Of a stretch of DNA of 64,000 bases, positions 8,330 to 16,282 are shown in pieces. The notes under the pieces were generated by a model. It was not told the DNA's origin, did no database searches, and saw only the letters and a program-made list of their open reading frames with translations. The stretch is taken from assembly GCA_937949945.1 (NCBI GenBank), contig CALFEQ010000081.1:46897-110896 (forward strand). The letters run 5' to 3'. Each line of letters opens with the position of its first letter. Positions within the stretch are counted from its first letter, which is position 1. Position numbers and translations under genes: made by a program. The stretch comes from an uncultured Myxococcales bacterium. GTDB lineage: Bacteria; Myxococcota_A; Polyangia; Polyangiales; Polyangiaceae.

Positions 8330-8920
8330 ATGGCATCGAGGAACCGGATCGAGGCGAACTCGCGCGTCGTGCTCGACTACACGCTGCGCGGGGCAAACGG
8401 CGAGATCCTCGACGCGAGCGACGCCGAGGGCGGCGAGCCGATCGTCTACGTCCACGGCTACGGCATGCTCGTGCCGGGCCTCGAGAGAGCGCTCACCGGC
8501 ATGGAGGTCGGCGAGTCGAAGGAGGTCGTGCTCGCGCCCGAAGAGGCGTTCGGCGAGCGTGACGAAGAGCTCGTCCTCGAGGTCGATCGCTCGGAGTTGC
8601 CGCGTCCCGACTCGGTCGAGGTCGGCGACGAGATCGTGGCGGAGTCTCCGGACGGCGAGGAGGCGATTTTGCGCGTGATCGAGGTGAAGGAGGACGCCGT
8701 CGTGCTCGACGGCAATCACCCGCTCGCGGGCCAGACCATCCGATACTCGGTCCACGTCCGTGACGTGCGCCCCGCGACCGACGAGGAGATCGCGCGAGCG
8801 GCCGCCGAGCTCGACGAGATCGCGGAGGAGTACGAAACGTACGAGCCCGTCGGCCCGACGAACGGCGCGACCAACCTCGTCCAGCTCGGCGTCCGCCCGC
8901 GGAACGCCGCCAAGAACTGA
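8330..8920 (+). CDS. FKBP-type peptidyl-prolyl isomerase, SlyD-like
   Basis: About 196 residues from the ATG at 8330 (a purine-rich GGTAGGG precedes it). The N-terminal half has the FKBP core with an inserted flap as in SlyD: VVLDYTLRGANGEILD, then YVHGYGMLVPGLERALTGMEVGES, and after the insert a NHPLAGQTIRYSVHVRDVR stretch that closes the barrel. SlyD proteins combine prolyl isomerase and chaperone activity in the cytoplasm. The typical His/Cys metal-binding tail of E. coli SlyD is absent; the tail here is acidic then ends RPRNAAKN, so a role in nickel delivery is not supported. It lies 89 bp after the aconitase-family gene on the same strand and may share its transcript. Confidence 0.88.
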   Translation: MASRNRIEANSRVVLDYTLRGANGEILDASDAEGGEPIVYVHGYGMLVPGLERALTGMEVGESKEVVLAPEEAFGERDEELVLEVDRSELPRPDSVEVGDEIVAESPDGEEAILRVIEVKEDAVVLDGNHPLAGQTIRYSVHVRDVRPATDEEIARAAAELDEIAEEYETYEPVGPTNGATNLVQLGVRPRNAAKN

Positions 8921-9051
8921 GTCCCGCCGAGCTCTCCGGTCGAGCCGGCGCGAGCCATCGTCCGGTAATTCCAGCAGGAAATTAGCCGCTTGCGGCCCGT
9001 GCTGGAGGGGACTAAACGGCCTCAGGCACACCCTCCGGGGAAGTCCCGGGG

Positions 9052-9078
9052 ACGCCCGAGCGCTCGAGCCTCGGGTGT
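9052..9078. terminator. Hairpin downstream of the SlyD-like gene
   Basis: ACGCCCGAG (9052-9060) pairs with CTCGGGTGT (9070-9078), nine pairs including one G-T. No T-run follows. It is the clearest fold in the 242-bp gap before the next gene; I see nothing else distinctive there apart from a GGGACT/AGTCCC pair (9008-9013, 9044-9049). Confidence 0.35.
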
Positions 9079-9162
9079 TCCGAGCCGAACCCGTCGACCT
9101 ACCCCCTCGACAAACTCCGAGCCCTACTCTCGTGCCGATCGGCGCGAGCCACGGTGAGCCCG

Positions 9163-9687
9163 ATGACGCAGAAAGTTAGCCAGAACCCTTGGACGTTTGA
9201 CGTGCGCGTGCGTGAGCGCAATCTCAGGTCGGGCGCGCTCACCGAGAAGGAGCTGGAGAAGTACCTCGCTTCTCTCCCTGACTTGGCGGATCAGGTGGAG
9301 CCCTTCTCGATTCCGCAGCCTGCTCTCGAGCCGCCTCCCCCGCCCGAGGGCGTCGAGGAACCCGTGGCGGCGGCCGAACAGCCCGCGGCTGCGCCTGCGC
9401 CGGCGCCCGCGCCGGCCCCCGAGCCCGCGCCCGTCGTCGCGGCTGCGCCCGCGCCCGAGTTCGCGCCCGCGCCCGTCGCGGCTGCCCCCGAGCCCCCGCC
9501 CGTCGCGGCTGCGCCCGCGCCCGAGCCTGCGCCTGCACCGGAGCCCGCGCCCGTCGTCGCGGCTGCGCCCGCGCCCGAGCCCGCCCCTGCGCCCGCGCCG
9601 GAGGCTGCACCGCCGGCGGGTGATGCGGCTCCCGCGGAGCCTGCTCCTGCGAACACCGTGACCAACGGCGAGGGCGAGCCGACGTGA
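9163..9687 (+). CDS. Hypothetical protein with a conserved N-terminal head and Pro/Ala-rich tail
   Basis: 174 residues from the ATG at 9163. The first 50 residues (NPWTFDVRVRERNLRSGAL, then a TEKELEKYLASLPDLAD helix) look like a conserved folded segment. The remainder from about residue 50 is a low-complexity tail of PAPAP, PEPAPVVAAAPAP and similar units, with imperfect internal repeats at about 9413-9600. I do not know a function. The stop overlaps the start of the next gene (GTGA), so the two are translationally coupled and the product probably works with the DUF1844 protein. Pro/Ala tails of this kind often act as flexible spacers; here that is inference. Confidence 0.7.
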   Translation: MTQKVSQNPWTFDVRVRERNLRSGALTEKELEKYLASLPDLADQVEPFSIPQPALEPPPPPEGVEEPVAAAEQPAAAPAPAPAPAPEPAPVVAAAPAPEFAPAPVAAAPEPPPVAAAPAPEPAPAPEPAPVVAAAPAPEPAPAPAPEAAPPAGDAAPAEPAPANTVTNGEGEPT

Positions 9688-10001
9688 GCGACCCGGTCGA
9701 GAACCCGGAGGAGGGCGGCGAGCAGGCCGAGCAGGATCCGCTCCCGACCATCGACTTCGCGACCTTCATCCTGTCGCTGAGTCACTCCGCGTTGATGCAT
9801 CTGGGGGAGGCGCCTCACCCGGAGACCAACCGGGTGGAGGCGAACCTCCCGCTCGCCAAGCAGAACATCGACCTCCTCGGGCTGCTCGAAGAGAAGACGA
9901 AGGGCAACCTGACGGGGGACGAGGAGCGTCTGCTCGCGCAGGTCCTCTTCGACCTCCGGATGCGCTACGTGGAGCGCACGAAGGGCGCTGCGAAGAAGTA
10001 G
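9684..10001 (+). CDS. DUF1844-family protein
   Basis: 105 residues, starting with GTG at 9684 in a GTGA overlap with the preceding stop. The core IDFATFILSLSHSALMHLG, followed by NLPLAKQNIDLLGLLEEKTKGNL and DEERLLAQVLFDLRMRYVE (given in parts), is the typical DUF1844 pattern found across deltaproteobacteria and myxobacteria. Members are small, probably helical and cytoplasmic, and have no experimentally settled role as far as I know. The N-terminus is acidic. The family call is confident; the function is open. Confidence 0.85.
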   Translation: MSDPVENPEEGGEQAEQDPLPTIDFATFILSLSHSALMHLGEAPHPETNRVEANLPLAKQNIDLLGLLEEKTKGNLTGDEERLLAQVLFDLRMRYVERTKGAAKK

Positions 10002-10060
10002 CGGCCGGGCGCCGCGCGCGAGCGAACGGCCGCGCTTCTGCACGTCTCCTCGGCGTGGGA

Positions 10061-10114
10061 ACACATGGGCTTGCCCGTGTGTTGCCCTCGTGTGTGGGCC
10101 CATCGCGTGATGGG
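10061..10114. terminator. Two adjacent hairpins after the DUF1844 gene
   Basis: ACACATGGGC (10061-10070) and GCCCGTGTGT (10073-10082) pair over ten positions with one G-T. CCCATC (10099-10104) and GATGGG (10109-10114) form a second stem with a 4-nt loop. They lie in the gap before htrA and may end the upstream transcript. There is no T-run. Confidence 0.4.
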
Positions 10115-10211
10115 ATCTGCACACGACCGAGAAGCCGAGGTGCCCGTGCGAGCCGAGCCATTCTCCAACCCGCGCCTGGCCCCCTCCACGCACGAGGAGG
10201 CGCCGCTCCCG

Positions 10212-11432
10212 ATGCGCCCATCGCGGTGGCCCCGCGCATGCGCCGTCTTTCTGCTCGTAGCTCTGCTCGGCGCGACGGGGTGTGGTCGGTCCAAGGCGCA
10301 GAAGGACGATCTGCCGCCGAACGCGGTGCCGGTCCCGTCGAGCGCTGCCGTGACGGCCACGTCGCCGCCGCCGGCGCCGCACGCGCCACCGGAGGTGAAG
10401 ACGGGGCCGCTCAGCTTCGCGCCCGTCGCGAAGAGCGCCGACCCGAGCGTCGTCACCATCTACACGTTGGGCGAGGATCCCGGTCGCGGCCGCTTCGCAT
10501 GGAGGCAGGGTGGCGGGAGGATCGCGCGCGGCGTCGGCACCGGGTTCATCGTCCAGAAGGACGGCGTCGTCGTCACGAACAACCACGTCGTCGAGGGCGC
10601 CGACGAGATCCTCGTTCAGCTGTCCGACGAGCGGCGTCTTCCGGCGCGCGTCGCGGGGCGCGACCCGCGGACGGACATCGCCGTCGTGAAGATCGACGGC
10701 GTGACGGATCTGCCGGCCATTCCGCTCGGCGACTCGGACGCGCTCGAGGTCGGTGACTGGGTCGTCGCCATCGGCAACCCGTTCGGGCTTTCGCACACCG
10801 TGAGCGCCGGCATCGTCAGCGCGAAGGGCCGCGGCCGAGACGACGTTCCGCTCGATCCGAGCGGTTACTACGACTTCATCCAGACCGACGCCTCCATCAA
10901 CCCCGGCAACTCCGGCGGGCCGCTCTTGAACCTGAAAGGCGAGGTCGTCGGGATGAACACCGCGATCCGTGGCGGCGGTGCGCAGGGCATCGGCTTCGCT
11001 ATTCCCATCAACATGGTGAAGCAGCTCCTCCCGACGTTGCTGCGCGACGGTCACTTCACGCGGAGCGCGCTCGGCATCCGCATCCGGGACGCGCGCGATC
11101 TCTCGCCCGAGGATCGGCGCGCGCTCGAGCTCGGCGACGCGAAGGGGGCGGTCATCGAGTCCGTCGAGCCGGGCGGCCCGGCCGACCGGGCGAAGCTCCA
11201 GCCCGGCGATCTGATCATCGCGTTCGACGGGCACCCGATCGACAAGAGCTCTCTGCTCCAGTGGAAGGCGAGCACCGCCGGCGTCGGCAAGACGGTCACC
11301 GTCCGTGTCATCCGCGCCGGGAAGACCTTCGACATCCCCGTCACGCTCGGCGAGCTGAAGGAGCCGAAGCGGACGCCGCGAGCGCGGCTTCCGGCGCAGC
11401 CGATGGATCCCGACGATCCGCTCACGCGCTGA
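10212..11432 (+). CDS. HtrA/DegP-type serine protease, lipoprotein
   Basis: About 406 residues from the ATG at 10212, which follows an AGGAGG-like site. It has a signal peptide with lipobox LLGATGC (Cys24), so it is a membrane-anchored periplasmic protease. The trypsin-like domain carries the full triad: His125 in TNNHVVE, Asp155 in RTDIAVVKID and Ser234 in NPGNSGGPL. One PDZ domain follows at about residues 290-385 (GAVIESVEPGGPADRAKLQPGD, part quoted). DegP-family proteins degrade or hold misfolded envelope proteins; most have one or two PDZ domains and a free or transmembrane anchor, so lipid anchoring is a variation. A Pro/Ala spacer links the anchor and protease. It is placed upstream of an ECF sigma operon, which would fit an envelope-stress grouping, but each has its own intergenic region. 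Confidence 0.93.
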   Translation: MRPSRWPRACAVFLLVALLGATGCGRSKAQKDDLPPNAVPVPSSAAVTATSPPPAPHAPPEVKTGPLSFAPVAKSADPSVVTIYTLGEDPGRGRFAWRQGGGRIARGVGTGFIVQKDGVVVTNNHVVEGADEILVQLSDERRLPARVAGRDPRTDIAVVKIDGVTDLPAIPLGDSDALEVGDWVVAIGNPFGLSHTVSAGIVSAKGRGRDDVPLDPSGYYDFIQTDASINPGNSGGPLLNLKGEVVGMNTAIRGGGAQGIGFAIPINMVKQLLPTLLRDGHFTRSALGIRIRDARDLSPEDRRALELGDAKGAVIESVEPGGPADRAKLQPGDLIIAFDGHPIDKSSLLQWKASTAGVGKTVTVRVIRAGKTFDIPVTLGELKEPKRTPRARLPAQPMDPDDPLTR

Positions 11433-11454
11433 CCTCGCGCGCCATCCATCCCGC

Positions 11455-11468
11455 CACCGGTACCGGTG
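11455..11468. promoter_or_regulatory. 14-bp perfect palindrome upstream of the ECF sigma gene
   Basis: CACCGGTACCGGTG is a perfect 14-bp palindrome in the 180-bp gap between htrA and the sigma gene. It could be an operator or the stem of an htrA terminator. No T-run follows. Confidence 0.3.
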
Positions 11469-11612
11469 CATCCGTTTAGCGATGGCACGATCGCCACGAT
11501 TCGACGACGAAAACGCGGCCATGCGCGCCTTTGGGCGGAGCGATCCGTTGCCCTTGCGTGGCGCCGCGCGCTAGCCGCAAGGCTCGTGCCTGTACTACCC
11601 TAACTGCGCGAA

Positions 11613-12488
11613 ATGGCCGTCGCCCGCCCCGAGTCCCCCAAAACAGTGAAGGCGAGCGACGACGCGCTCTCCGACGTGGGAGTGGAGGAGAGCGCCTACG
11701 ACCCGGACAGGGAAGACGGGCCGGCTTCCAAGGAGTTGAGCGACGGCGAGCCCCATCGCTCGGGGAAGGTAGGGCGGCCGTCGAACACCTTGAATCTAAG
11801 GGTTTCCGACGCGTCCAACGCCAAGCAGGCACGCATCCGGGAGGCGGAGGAAGACCGTGTGCTCATCGCGAGGGCGCAACAGAACGACATGGCGGCCTTC
11901 CGCCAGCTCGTCGAACGCCATCAGCGTCGCGCCTTCGCGATCGCCCTCTCTCTCGTCCGCGACGAAAACGACGCCCGGGAGCTCGTCCAAGACGCCTTCC
12001 TTCGGGTCTTCAAAGGCCTCAACAGCTTCCAGAACAACTCGAGCTTCTTCACCTGGCTTTACCGCATCATCACGAACCTCAGCATCGATCTCATCCGCAA
12101 GCCCGGACGGCAGTTCGCGGACATGGACGAGGGCAGGTTCGAGACCGACGAGACCCGAGAAGCCGAGTTCCCTCTGCTCAGCCGGGTCGACGGCTCCGAT
12201 CCGATCGACGTCGTCAGGCGGAAAGAGATCGCTGGTCGACTCCAGGCCGCGCTCGACGCGCTGCCGCCTTACCACCGCGGCGTCATCATCATGCGTGAGA
12301 TCGAAGGGCTCAGCTACGAGGAGATGGCTCAGGCGATGGGCGTCTCGAAAGGCACCATCATGAGCCGCCTCTTCCACGCCCGCCAGAAGCTCCAGAGGGC
12401 TTTGTCCGACTGCTACGAGGAGCAGATCGGCCCCATTCCCGCTTCCACCCCCGAGGCTCCGGAGGACGGTTCCGGAGGCAAGTCATGA
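11613..12488 (+). CDS. ECF-type RNA polymerase sigma factor with N-terminal extension
   Basis: 291 residues. Region 2 begins near residue 80 (LIARAQQNDMAAFRQLVERH, then DARELVQDAFLRVFKGLN and the TWLYRIITNLSIDLIRK promoter-melting helix). Region 4 is near residues 210-265 (ALPPYHRGVIIMREIEG, YEEMAQAMGVSKGTIMSRLF). It is an RpoE-like group 4 sigma factor. The first 75 or so residues form an extension rich in Asp, Ser and Glu, not found in most ECF proteins, and the C-terminus has a Pro/Ser/Gly tail. Its stop overlaps the next start (ATGA), and that gene encodes a likely anti-sigma factor, the usual arrangement. Targets are unknown; HtrA upstream is a possible one. Confidence 0.92.
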   Translation: MAVARPESPKTVKASDDALSDVGVEESAYDPDREDGPASKELSDGEPHRSGKVGRPSNTLNLRVSDASNAKQARIREAEEDRVLIARAQQNDMAAFRQLVERHQRRAFAIALSLVRDENDARELVQDAFLRVFKGLNSFQNNSSFFTWLYRIITNLSIDLIRKPGRQFADMDEGRFETDETREAEFPLLSRVDGSDPIDVVRRKEIAGRLQAALDALPPYHRGVIIMREIEGLSYEEMAQAMGVSKGTIMSRLFHARQKLQRALSDCYEEQIGPIPASTPEAPEDGSGGKS

Positions 12489-13090
12489 TGACGAAGGACC
12501 GAATGCTCGAGCTCATGGCCTACGCCGACGGCGAGCTCACGGGCGCGGAGCGGGAGAAGGTCGAGCGTTGGCTCGCGACGGACGAGGAGGCCGCGCGCTT
12601 CGCGAGCGACATCGCCAACCTCGGCGAGCTCGTGAAGCTCGGCTACGAAGCCCGGAGCGAAGCGAAGGCGGTCGCGAGCTTCGACATCGCCGACGCCGTG
12701 ATGGCGGCGGTGGAGAAGGAGCGGAAGGAGCCGAAGGGCGCCGACGTGGTGTCGATCGAGGCCGCGCGCGAGGCCCGCGCGTGCGATCGGCAGCCCGCGA
12801 GCTCCACGAGCAAGGACCGGCGTGGGCTCAAAATCGGCGGCGCGGTGGCCGCCGCATTGGCGCTCGCCGCGTCGGTGTTCCTGGTCTACCGCAACACGGA
12901 AGAGGAGGCTCCGATCGCGAGGGCCCCCACGGCTTCCCAGCCGCCGGCCACGACCACGGAGGTCAGTGGTGACGTCGAGGTGGAGATCGAAGAGACTCCG
13001 GGGCGGTCGGTCAGCGTGTTCTATGTCCCGAGCGAGACCAACCTCACCACGAGCGTCATCGTGTGGGTCGACGAATCAGGAGGCAAGTGA
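12485..13090 (+). CDS. Anti-sigma factor, single-pass membrane protein
   Basis: 201 residues, start ATG at 12485 inside a 4-nt overlap with the sigma gene. The N-terminal helical part (MLELMAYADGELTGAEREKV, then WLATDEEAARFASDIANLGEL) matches the anti-sigma fold of RsiW/RskA type. It lacks the His-x3-Cys-x2-Cys zinc motif, so it belongs to the non-zinc group. A transmembrane segment sits near residues 116-135 (GGAVAAALALAASVFLVYR). A periplasmic region with acidic stretch and a beta-like end (SVSVFYVPSETNLTTSVIVW) follows and may sense the signal. The release mechanism is not evident. The third gene of the operon starts 2 bp downstream. Confidence 0.82.
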   Translation: MMTKDRMLELMAYADGELTGAEREKVERWLATDEEAARFASDIANLGELVKLGYEARSEAKAVASFDIADAVMAAVEKERKEPKGADVVSIEAAREARACDRQPASSTSKDRRGLKIGGAVAAALALAASVFLVYRNTEEEAPIARAPTASQPPATTTEVSGDVEVEIEETPGRSVSVFYVPSETNLTTSVIVWVDESGGK

Positions 13091-13091
13091 C

Positions 13092-13562
13092 ATGAGGTCC
13101 CTTTCTCGCCGCAAAGCGTCGCTCGCCTTCGGCGCGCTCGCCCTCGGAGCCGTGCTCCTCGGTCACGTTCCGCGGGCCGAGGCCGACGCGGGTACCCCGA
13201 AGGCCGAGGTGCTGGTCATCCACGCGACGAAGTGTGACAAGAAGAGCATCGATCCGGCGATCGGTGACGCGCCTCCGAACCTCGGCTTCGACTGCCTGAA
13301 GCTGCTCGAGAAGAAGACGATGCCGCTCGCCTTGAAGCAGGCGAGCACCACGACGCTTCCGAACGGCCGCACGTTCCAGCTCGTGCACACGGCGAAGATC
13401 GACAACCGCTACAAGGTCACGGCGTCGATCAGCCCTCCGGACGGGAGCGGCGGCTACGTGAAGCTCGCGGACATCACGGCGGACGCGAACAAGCCGTTCA
13501 ACGTGGGCGGCTTCACGTATCAGAACGGCGTGCTCGTCCTCACGGTTCGCATCCTTCCCTGA
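13092..13562 (+). CDS. Exported protein of the sigma/anti-sigma operon
   Basis: 156 residues from the ATG at 13092, 1 bp after the anti-sigma stop. A signal peptide is clear (RRKASLAFGALALGAVLLG, cleaved near AEADA); the paired Arg before a hydrophobic run resembles but does not fully match a Tat signal. The mature part contains two cysteines (ATKCDKKSIDP and FDCLKLLEKK) about 30 residues apart that may form a disulphide, then a beta-rich C-terminal half (VTASISPPDGSGGYVKLADIT). I do not recognise a family. Being the third gene of a tight operon, it may be the envelope ligand or effector that the sigma switch controls; that is inference. Confidence 0.72.
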   Translation: MRSLSRRKASLAFGALALGAVLLGHVPRAEADAGTPKAEVLVIHATKCDKKSIDPAIGDAPPNLGFDCLKLLEKKTMPLALKQASTTTLPNGRTFQLVHTAKIDNRYKVTASISPPDGSGGYVKLADITADANKPFNVGGFTYQNGVLVLTVRILP

Positions 13563-13584
13563 CGCCGGACGCGAGCTGCGCGTT

Positions 13585-13608
13585 CTGCGGCGTCGCAAGA
13601 CGCCGCGG
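13585..13608. terminator. Strong hairpin with GCAA loop after the sigma operon
   Basis: GCGGCGTC (13587-13594) and GACGCCGC (13599-13606) pair perfectly round a GCAA tetraloop, and the stem extends two pairs outward (one G-T). It is 23 bp after the stop of the third operon gene and fits a terminator, though without a T-run. Confidence 0.5.
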
Positions 13609-13652
13609 CGCGAAGCCGTCCGCGTCGCGAGGTGCGGCTCTGCGTGATCGCT

Positions 13653-13693
13653 CCGACCGGAGGTCCGGCTCCTAATTTCATCGTTCCGGTCGG
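13653..13693. promoter_or_regulatory. Inverted repeat CCGACCGG/CCGGTCGG upstream of the SH3 protein
   Basis: A perfect 8-bp inverted repeat (13653-13660 and 13686-13693) is separated by 25 bp of relatively AT-rich sequence, and ends 23 bp before the start codon. The position suits a dimeric regulator site. This is inference. Confidence 0.3.
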
Positions 13694-13716
13694 GGTTTGG
13701 TAGAAAGGGGCCAGTC

Positions 13717-14733
13717 ATGGCCAACAAAGACGCCCCGCTCACCGTCGAAGTGCCGGCTTCGGATCGGGACAAGCCCGGTTGGGTGAAGGTCGGCGTCATC
13801 GCCGCGGTGGGGTTCCTCGTCGGCGTTGCGTGGCCGCGCGTCCTCGGCGTCCGGCTCGGGCCGAGCGCGCCGGGCGAGTCGACCGCCGCGGCCACCGCGA
13901 ACAGCGCTCAGGCCGGCCGTGCCCCCGAGGCGCCGCCCGCCAGCGTCGCCGCGGCGACGTCTGCTCCCGCGAAGCCCGCCGCGTCGGCGCCGCCCGCGGC
14001 CGCTTCGACGAACGTGACGTCCAACGTCGCGTCGAACGCACCGCCGTCCATCACCGTCGGGAAGGGCGCCGTGCTGTCGTGCAAGACGGCCGACGGTGAG
14101 ACGAAGAAGGGCAGCAAGGAGTGCGGAGGGGTGCCCGGGCTCGACGACGTCGTGACCCCGCGCATCCGCAAGATCGCGAGCTGCGCGGGCGTGGAAGGAC
14201 AGTCCGGCAAGCTCTCGGTCGTCGTGAACGCGGACTTTTCCTCGAAGAAGGTCACGTACTACGTCGGCAAGTCCTCGACGATCCAGAAGCCGGACGCGGC
14301 CGACGCGTGCCTGAAGACCACCTTCGAGGGCGCCACCACGGGCTCGACTCGGCACGAGCACCCGCATTACACGGTCGCGTACACGGCGCACCTCACGCCG
14401 AACGGAAAGGCTGACGCCGCCGACAAGGCCGCGGCCCTCGGCACCGAGAAGGAATCGGAGGCCGACAAGGACAAGAGCGACCGGAGCGCGAAGCAGGCTC
14501 CCGAGAAAGAAGAGAAGCCGTCGAGCGCGCCGGCGCTCGCGAGCGGCGAAGCGCTCGTCGCGTGGGAGGTCGCGCTCGTGCGCGAGGTACCGCGGACCGG
14601 CACCGTCGTGTCGCGCCTCCCGCGCGGCACGAAGGTGAAGCTCGGAACGTCGAAGGACGGCTGGTACTTGATCAAGTACGGCGAGGGCTACGCGCGCGAG
14701 GGCTGGGTCTACCGCGGGGCGATTGGACGTTGA
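13717..14733 (+). CDS. Membrane-anchored protein with AgmX/PglI-like and SH3 domains
   Basis: 338 residues. One transmembrane segment is at residues 24-46 (WVKVGVIAAVGFLVGVAWPR), then an Ala/Pro/Ser-rich linker to about residue 105. Residues 145-230 (ITPRIRKIASCAGV-like start with VVVNADFSSKKVTYYV and a second Cys in DACLKTTF) resemble the AgmX/PglI C-terminal domain of myxobacteria, which has a conserved Cys pair and a beta-alpha-beta pattern like TonB C-termini. A Lys/Glu-rich linker leads to a bacterial SH3 domain at residues 278-338 (WEVALVREVPRTGTVVSRLP, then GWYLIKYGEGYAREGWVY). SH3b domains often bind peptidoglycan. A cell-envelope structural or gliding-related role is possible but inferred. 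Confidence 0.7.
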   Translation: MANKDAPLTVEVPASDRDKPGWVKVGVIAAVGFLVGVAWPRVLGVRLGPSAPGESTAAATANSAQAGRAPEAPPASVAAATSAPAKPAASAPPAAASTNVTSNVASNAPPSITVGKGAVLSCKTADGETKKGSKECGGVPGLDDVVTPRIRKIASCAGVEGQSGKLSVVVNADFSSKKVTYYVGKSSTIQKPDAADACLKTTFEGATTGSTRHEHPHYTVAYTAHLTPNGKADAADKAAALGTEKESEADKDKSDRSAKQAPEKEEKPSSAPALASGEALVAWEVALVREVPRTGTVVSRLPRGTKVKLGTSKDGWYLIKYGEGYAREGWVYRGAIGR

Positions 14734-14739
14734 GCAAGA

Positions 14740-14913
14740 GGCTCCAGGCTCCGGGCTCCAGGCTCCAGGTTTCGGGCTCCAGTAGGCCGCGGGCGTAGCG
14801 CGGGCCGTTGCCGCCTCGTGTTCTGCGGGCGCCTTTCGGGGATCTTGATCGGGGCCGACGGATGTCGTCGGCTGTTCCGCCCTTCCAGTGGATCCCCTCT
14901 GGAGCCTGGAGCC
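14740..14913. repeat. Heptamer inverted-array element A
   Basis: Six contiguous 7-bp units of GGCTCCA (two degenerate) fill 14740-14781. After a core of 118 bp, two units of the reverse complement TGGAGCC are at 14900-14913. The element occupies the whole gap between two convergent genes, from 7 bp after one stop to 8 bp before the other. The arms can pair over 14 bp or more. Confidence 0.8.
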
Positions 14914-14920
14914 TGCGCCG

Positions 14921-16282
14921 TCAGGGGCTCAGCGCTTCCACCCGCGCGCGCATGCCCGCTGCCAGATCGAGGCCGCCCTCCGTCGTGAAGCCGTAGTCGG
15001 CGGGGAAGCTCGAGCGGAGCTTCGTGCGGGCGAAGTCGGGGAAGCGCTCGGGGGCGGCGAGGATCGTGTCCATCGTCTCGCCCGTGCCGCCGTGTTGGTG
15101 GCAGCCGATGCAGCTCGTCTTCGCGGCGCGCTCGGCGGTCTCGAGGTACGGGTTGCTGCACCAGGTCGACGGGCCGTGGGCGGCGGCGGCCGTGATCGCG
15201 GCGGCGAGCGTGGGGTGCGTCTCGGCGAAGCTCGAGCCCGGCGCCGGATCCTTCTCCTCGTAGGCCGTGACGACGCACATCTTGTAGTTCGCGAACGGGC
15301 CCGTGAGGCTGGCGGGGCGGTCGGCGCCGAAGTCCGAGTCGGGATCGGGCGACCACCAGAGCGTGATCCACATCCAGTCGCGGAGCTCCTTCGTCATGAT
15401 GTGGAGCGCCACGAGACGCAGCTTCGTGTCGGGCGTGAGCTGCATCGTGTATGCGCTCTCGTCGTCCGGGCGGGCCTGCGCGTCGCCGTCGCCGAAGGTG
15501 CCTCGCGCGAGTTTGTCCTCGAGCGCCGAAGCCGACGTGTCGAAGACGGGGATCGGCGACGAGTCCGGCATCCAGCGCGTCTTCACGGCGACGGCGCCGG
15601 CGGGGAACTCTCCGGCGAGGCACGGAGCGAACTGGTTCGGATCGTCGATCGCGTTCTTGCCCGAAGGCATGCAGTCGATGATCTCGCGGTAGCTGTGCAA
15701 CAGGTGCGCGACGTAGTCCGGGCTCATGAGGACGCGCGCGTCCTTGCCGAGCGAGCGCAGGCCTTCGGCCGTGGCGAGCTCGCGCCGGCGCGCCTCGAGC
15801 CGCTCTTCGGTGAAGCTCGCGAGCGTCGTCGCGCGGGTCGCGTTCCACGGGAAGACCTCGTCGACGGCTTCCTTCGTGAACGGCGCGCGCGACCGCCTCG
15901 CGTCGTCGGGGAGCGCGCGGAAGAGCCGATCGAACATCGGCAGGATCTCCTCGCGCGAGTACCAGGTCTGGAAGCGAGGGAGCATCGGGGCGCCCGACGC
16001 TCCTTCGGCTTCGGAGGCGGGCGCGTCCGCCGCGATGCGCACGGGCTCGAGGACCTTCTCCACGATCGCCCATGCGGCCTTGCGGCGCTCCGCCATGCTC
16101 GACTCGAGCACGTGGGCACGTGCACGCAGCGTGGGGTCGGCCGGGTAGCCTGCGGCCTCTCCCAGCAGCAGGCGGTCGATCGGCTGTGCCGCCTGCTCCG
16201 TCGTGGCGACGTCTTCGTCCGTCGCCGCCGCGCACGCGGCGAGCGTGAGCGAGAGGGCGAGGGCGAGCCGTCGCGCGTTCAC
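14921..16282 (-). CDS. Lipoprotein with one haem c motif
   Basis: 453 residues with a lipobox LTLAACA (Cys17). A single class I haem c motif CIGCHQH is near residue 390, in an otherwise globular protein with several Trp-rich stretches (DWMWITLWWSPDPDSDFG). The family is unknown to me; multi-domain lipoproteins with a lone C-x2-C-H near the C-terminus are common in myxobacteria and planctomycete-like genomes. The start ATG at 16282 overlaps the stop of the upstream haem lipoprotein gene (ATGA), so they form one operon. It may pass electrons in the envelope or bind haem for structural reasons; both are inference. Its gene ends beside heptamer element A. Confidence 0.75.
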   Translation of the reverse strand: MNARRLALALSLTLAACAAATDEDVATTEQAAQPIDRLLLGEAAGYPADPTLRARAHVLESSMAERRKAAWAIVEKVLEPVRIAADAPASEAEGASGAPMLPRFQTWYSREEILPMFDRLFRALPDDARRSRAPFTKEAVDEVFPWNATRATTLASFTEERLEARRRELATAEGLRSLGKDARVLMSPDYVAHLLHSYREIIDCMPSGKNAIDDPNQFAPCLAGEFPAGAVAVKTRWMPDSSPIPVFDTSASALEDKLARGTFGDGDAQARPDDESAYTMQLTPDTKLRLVALHIMTKELRDWMWITLWWSPDPDSDFGADRPASLTGPFANYKMCVVTAYEEKDPAPGSSFAETHPTLAAAITAAAAHGPSTWCSNPYLETAERAAKTSCIGCHQHGGTGETMDTILAAPERFPDFARTKLRSSFPADYGFTTEGGLDLAAGMRARVEALSP

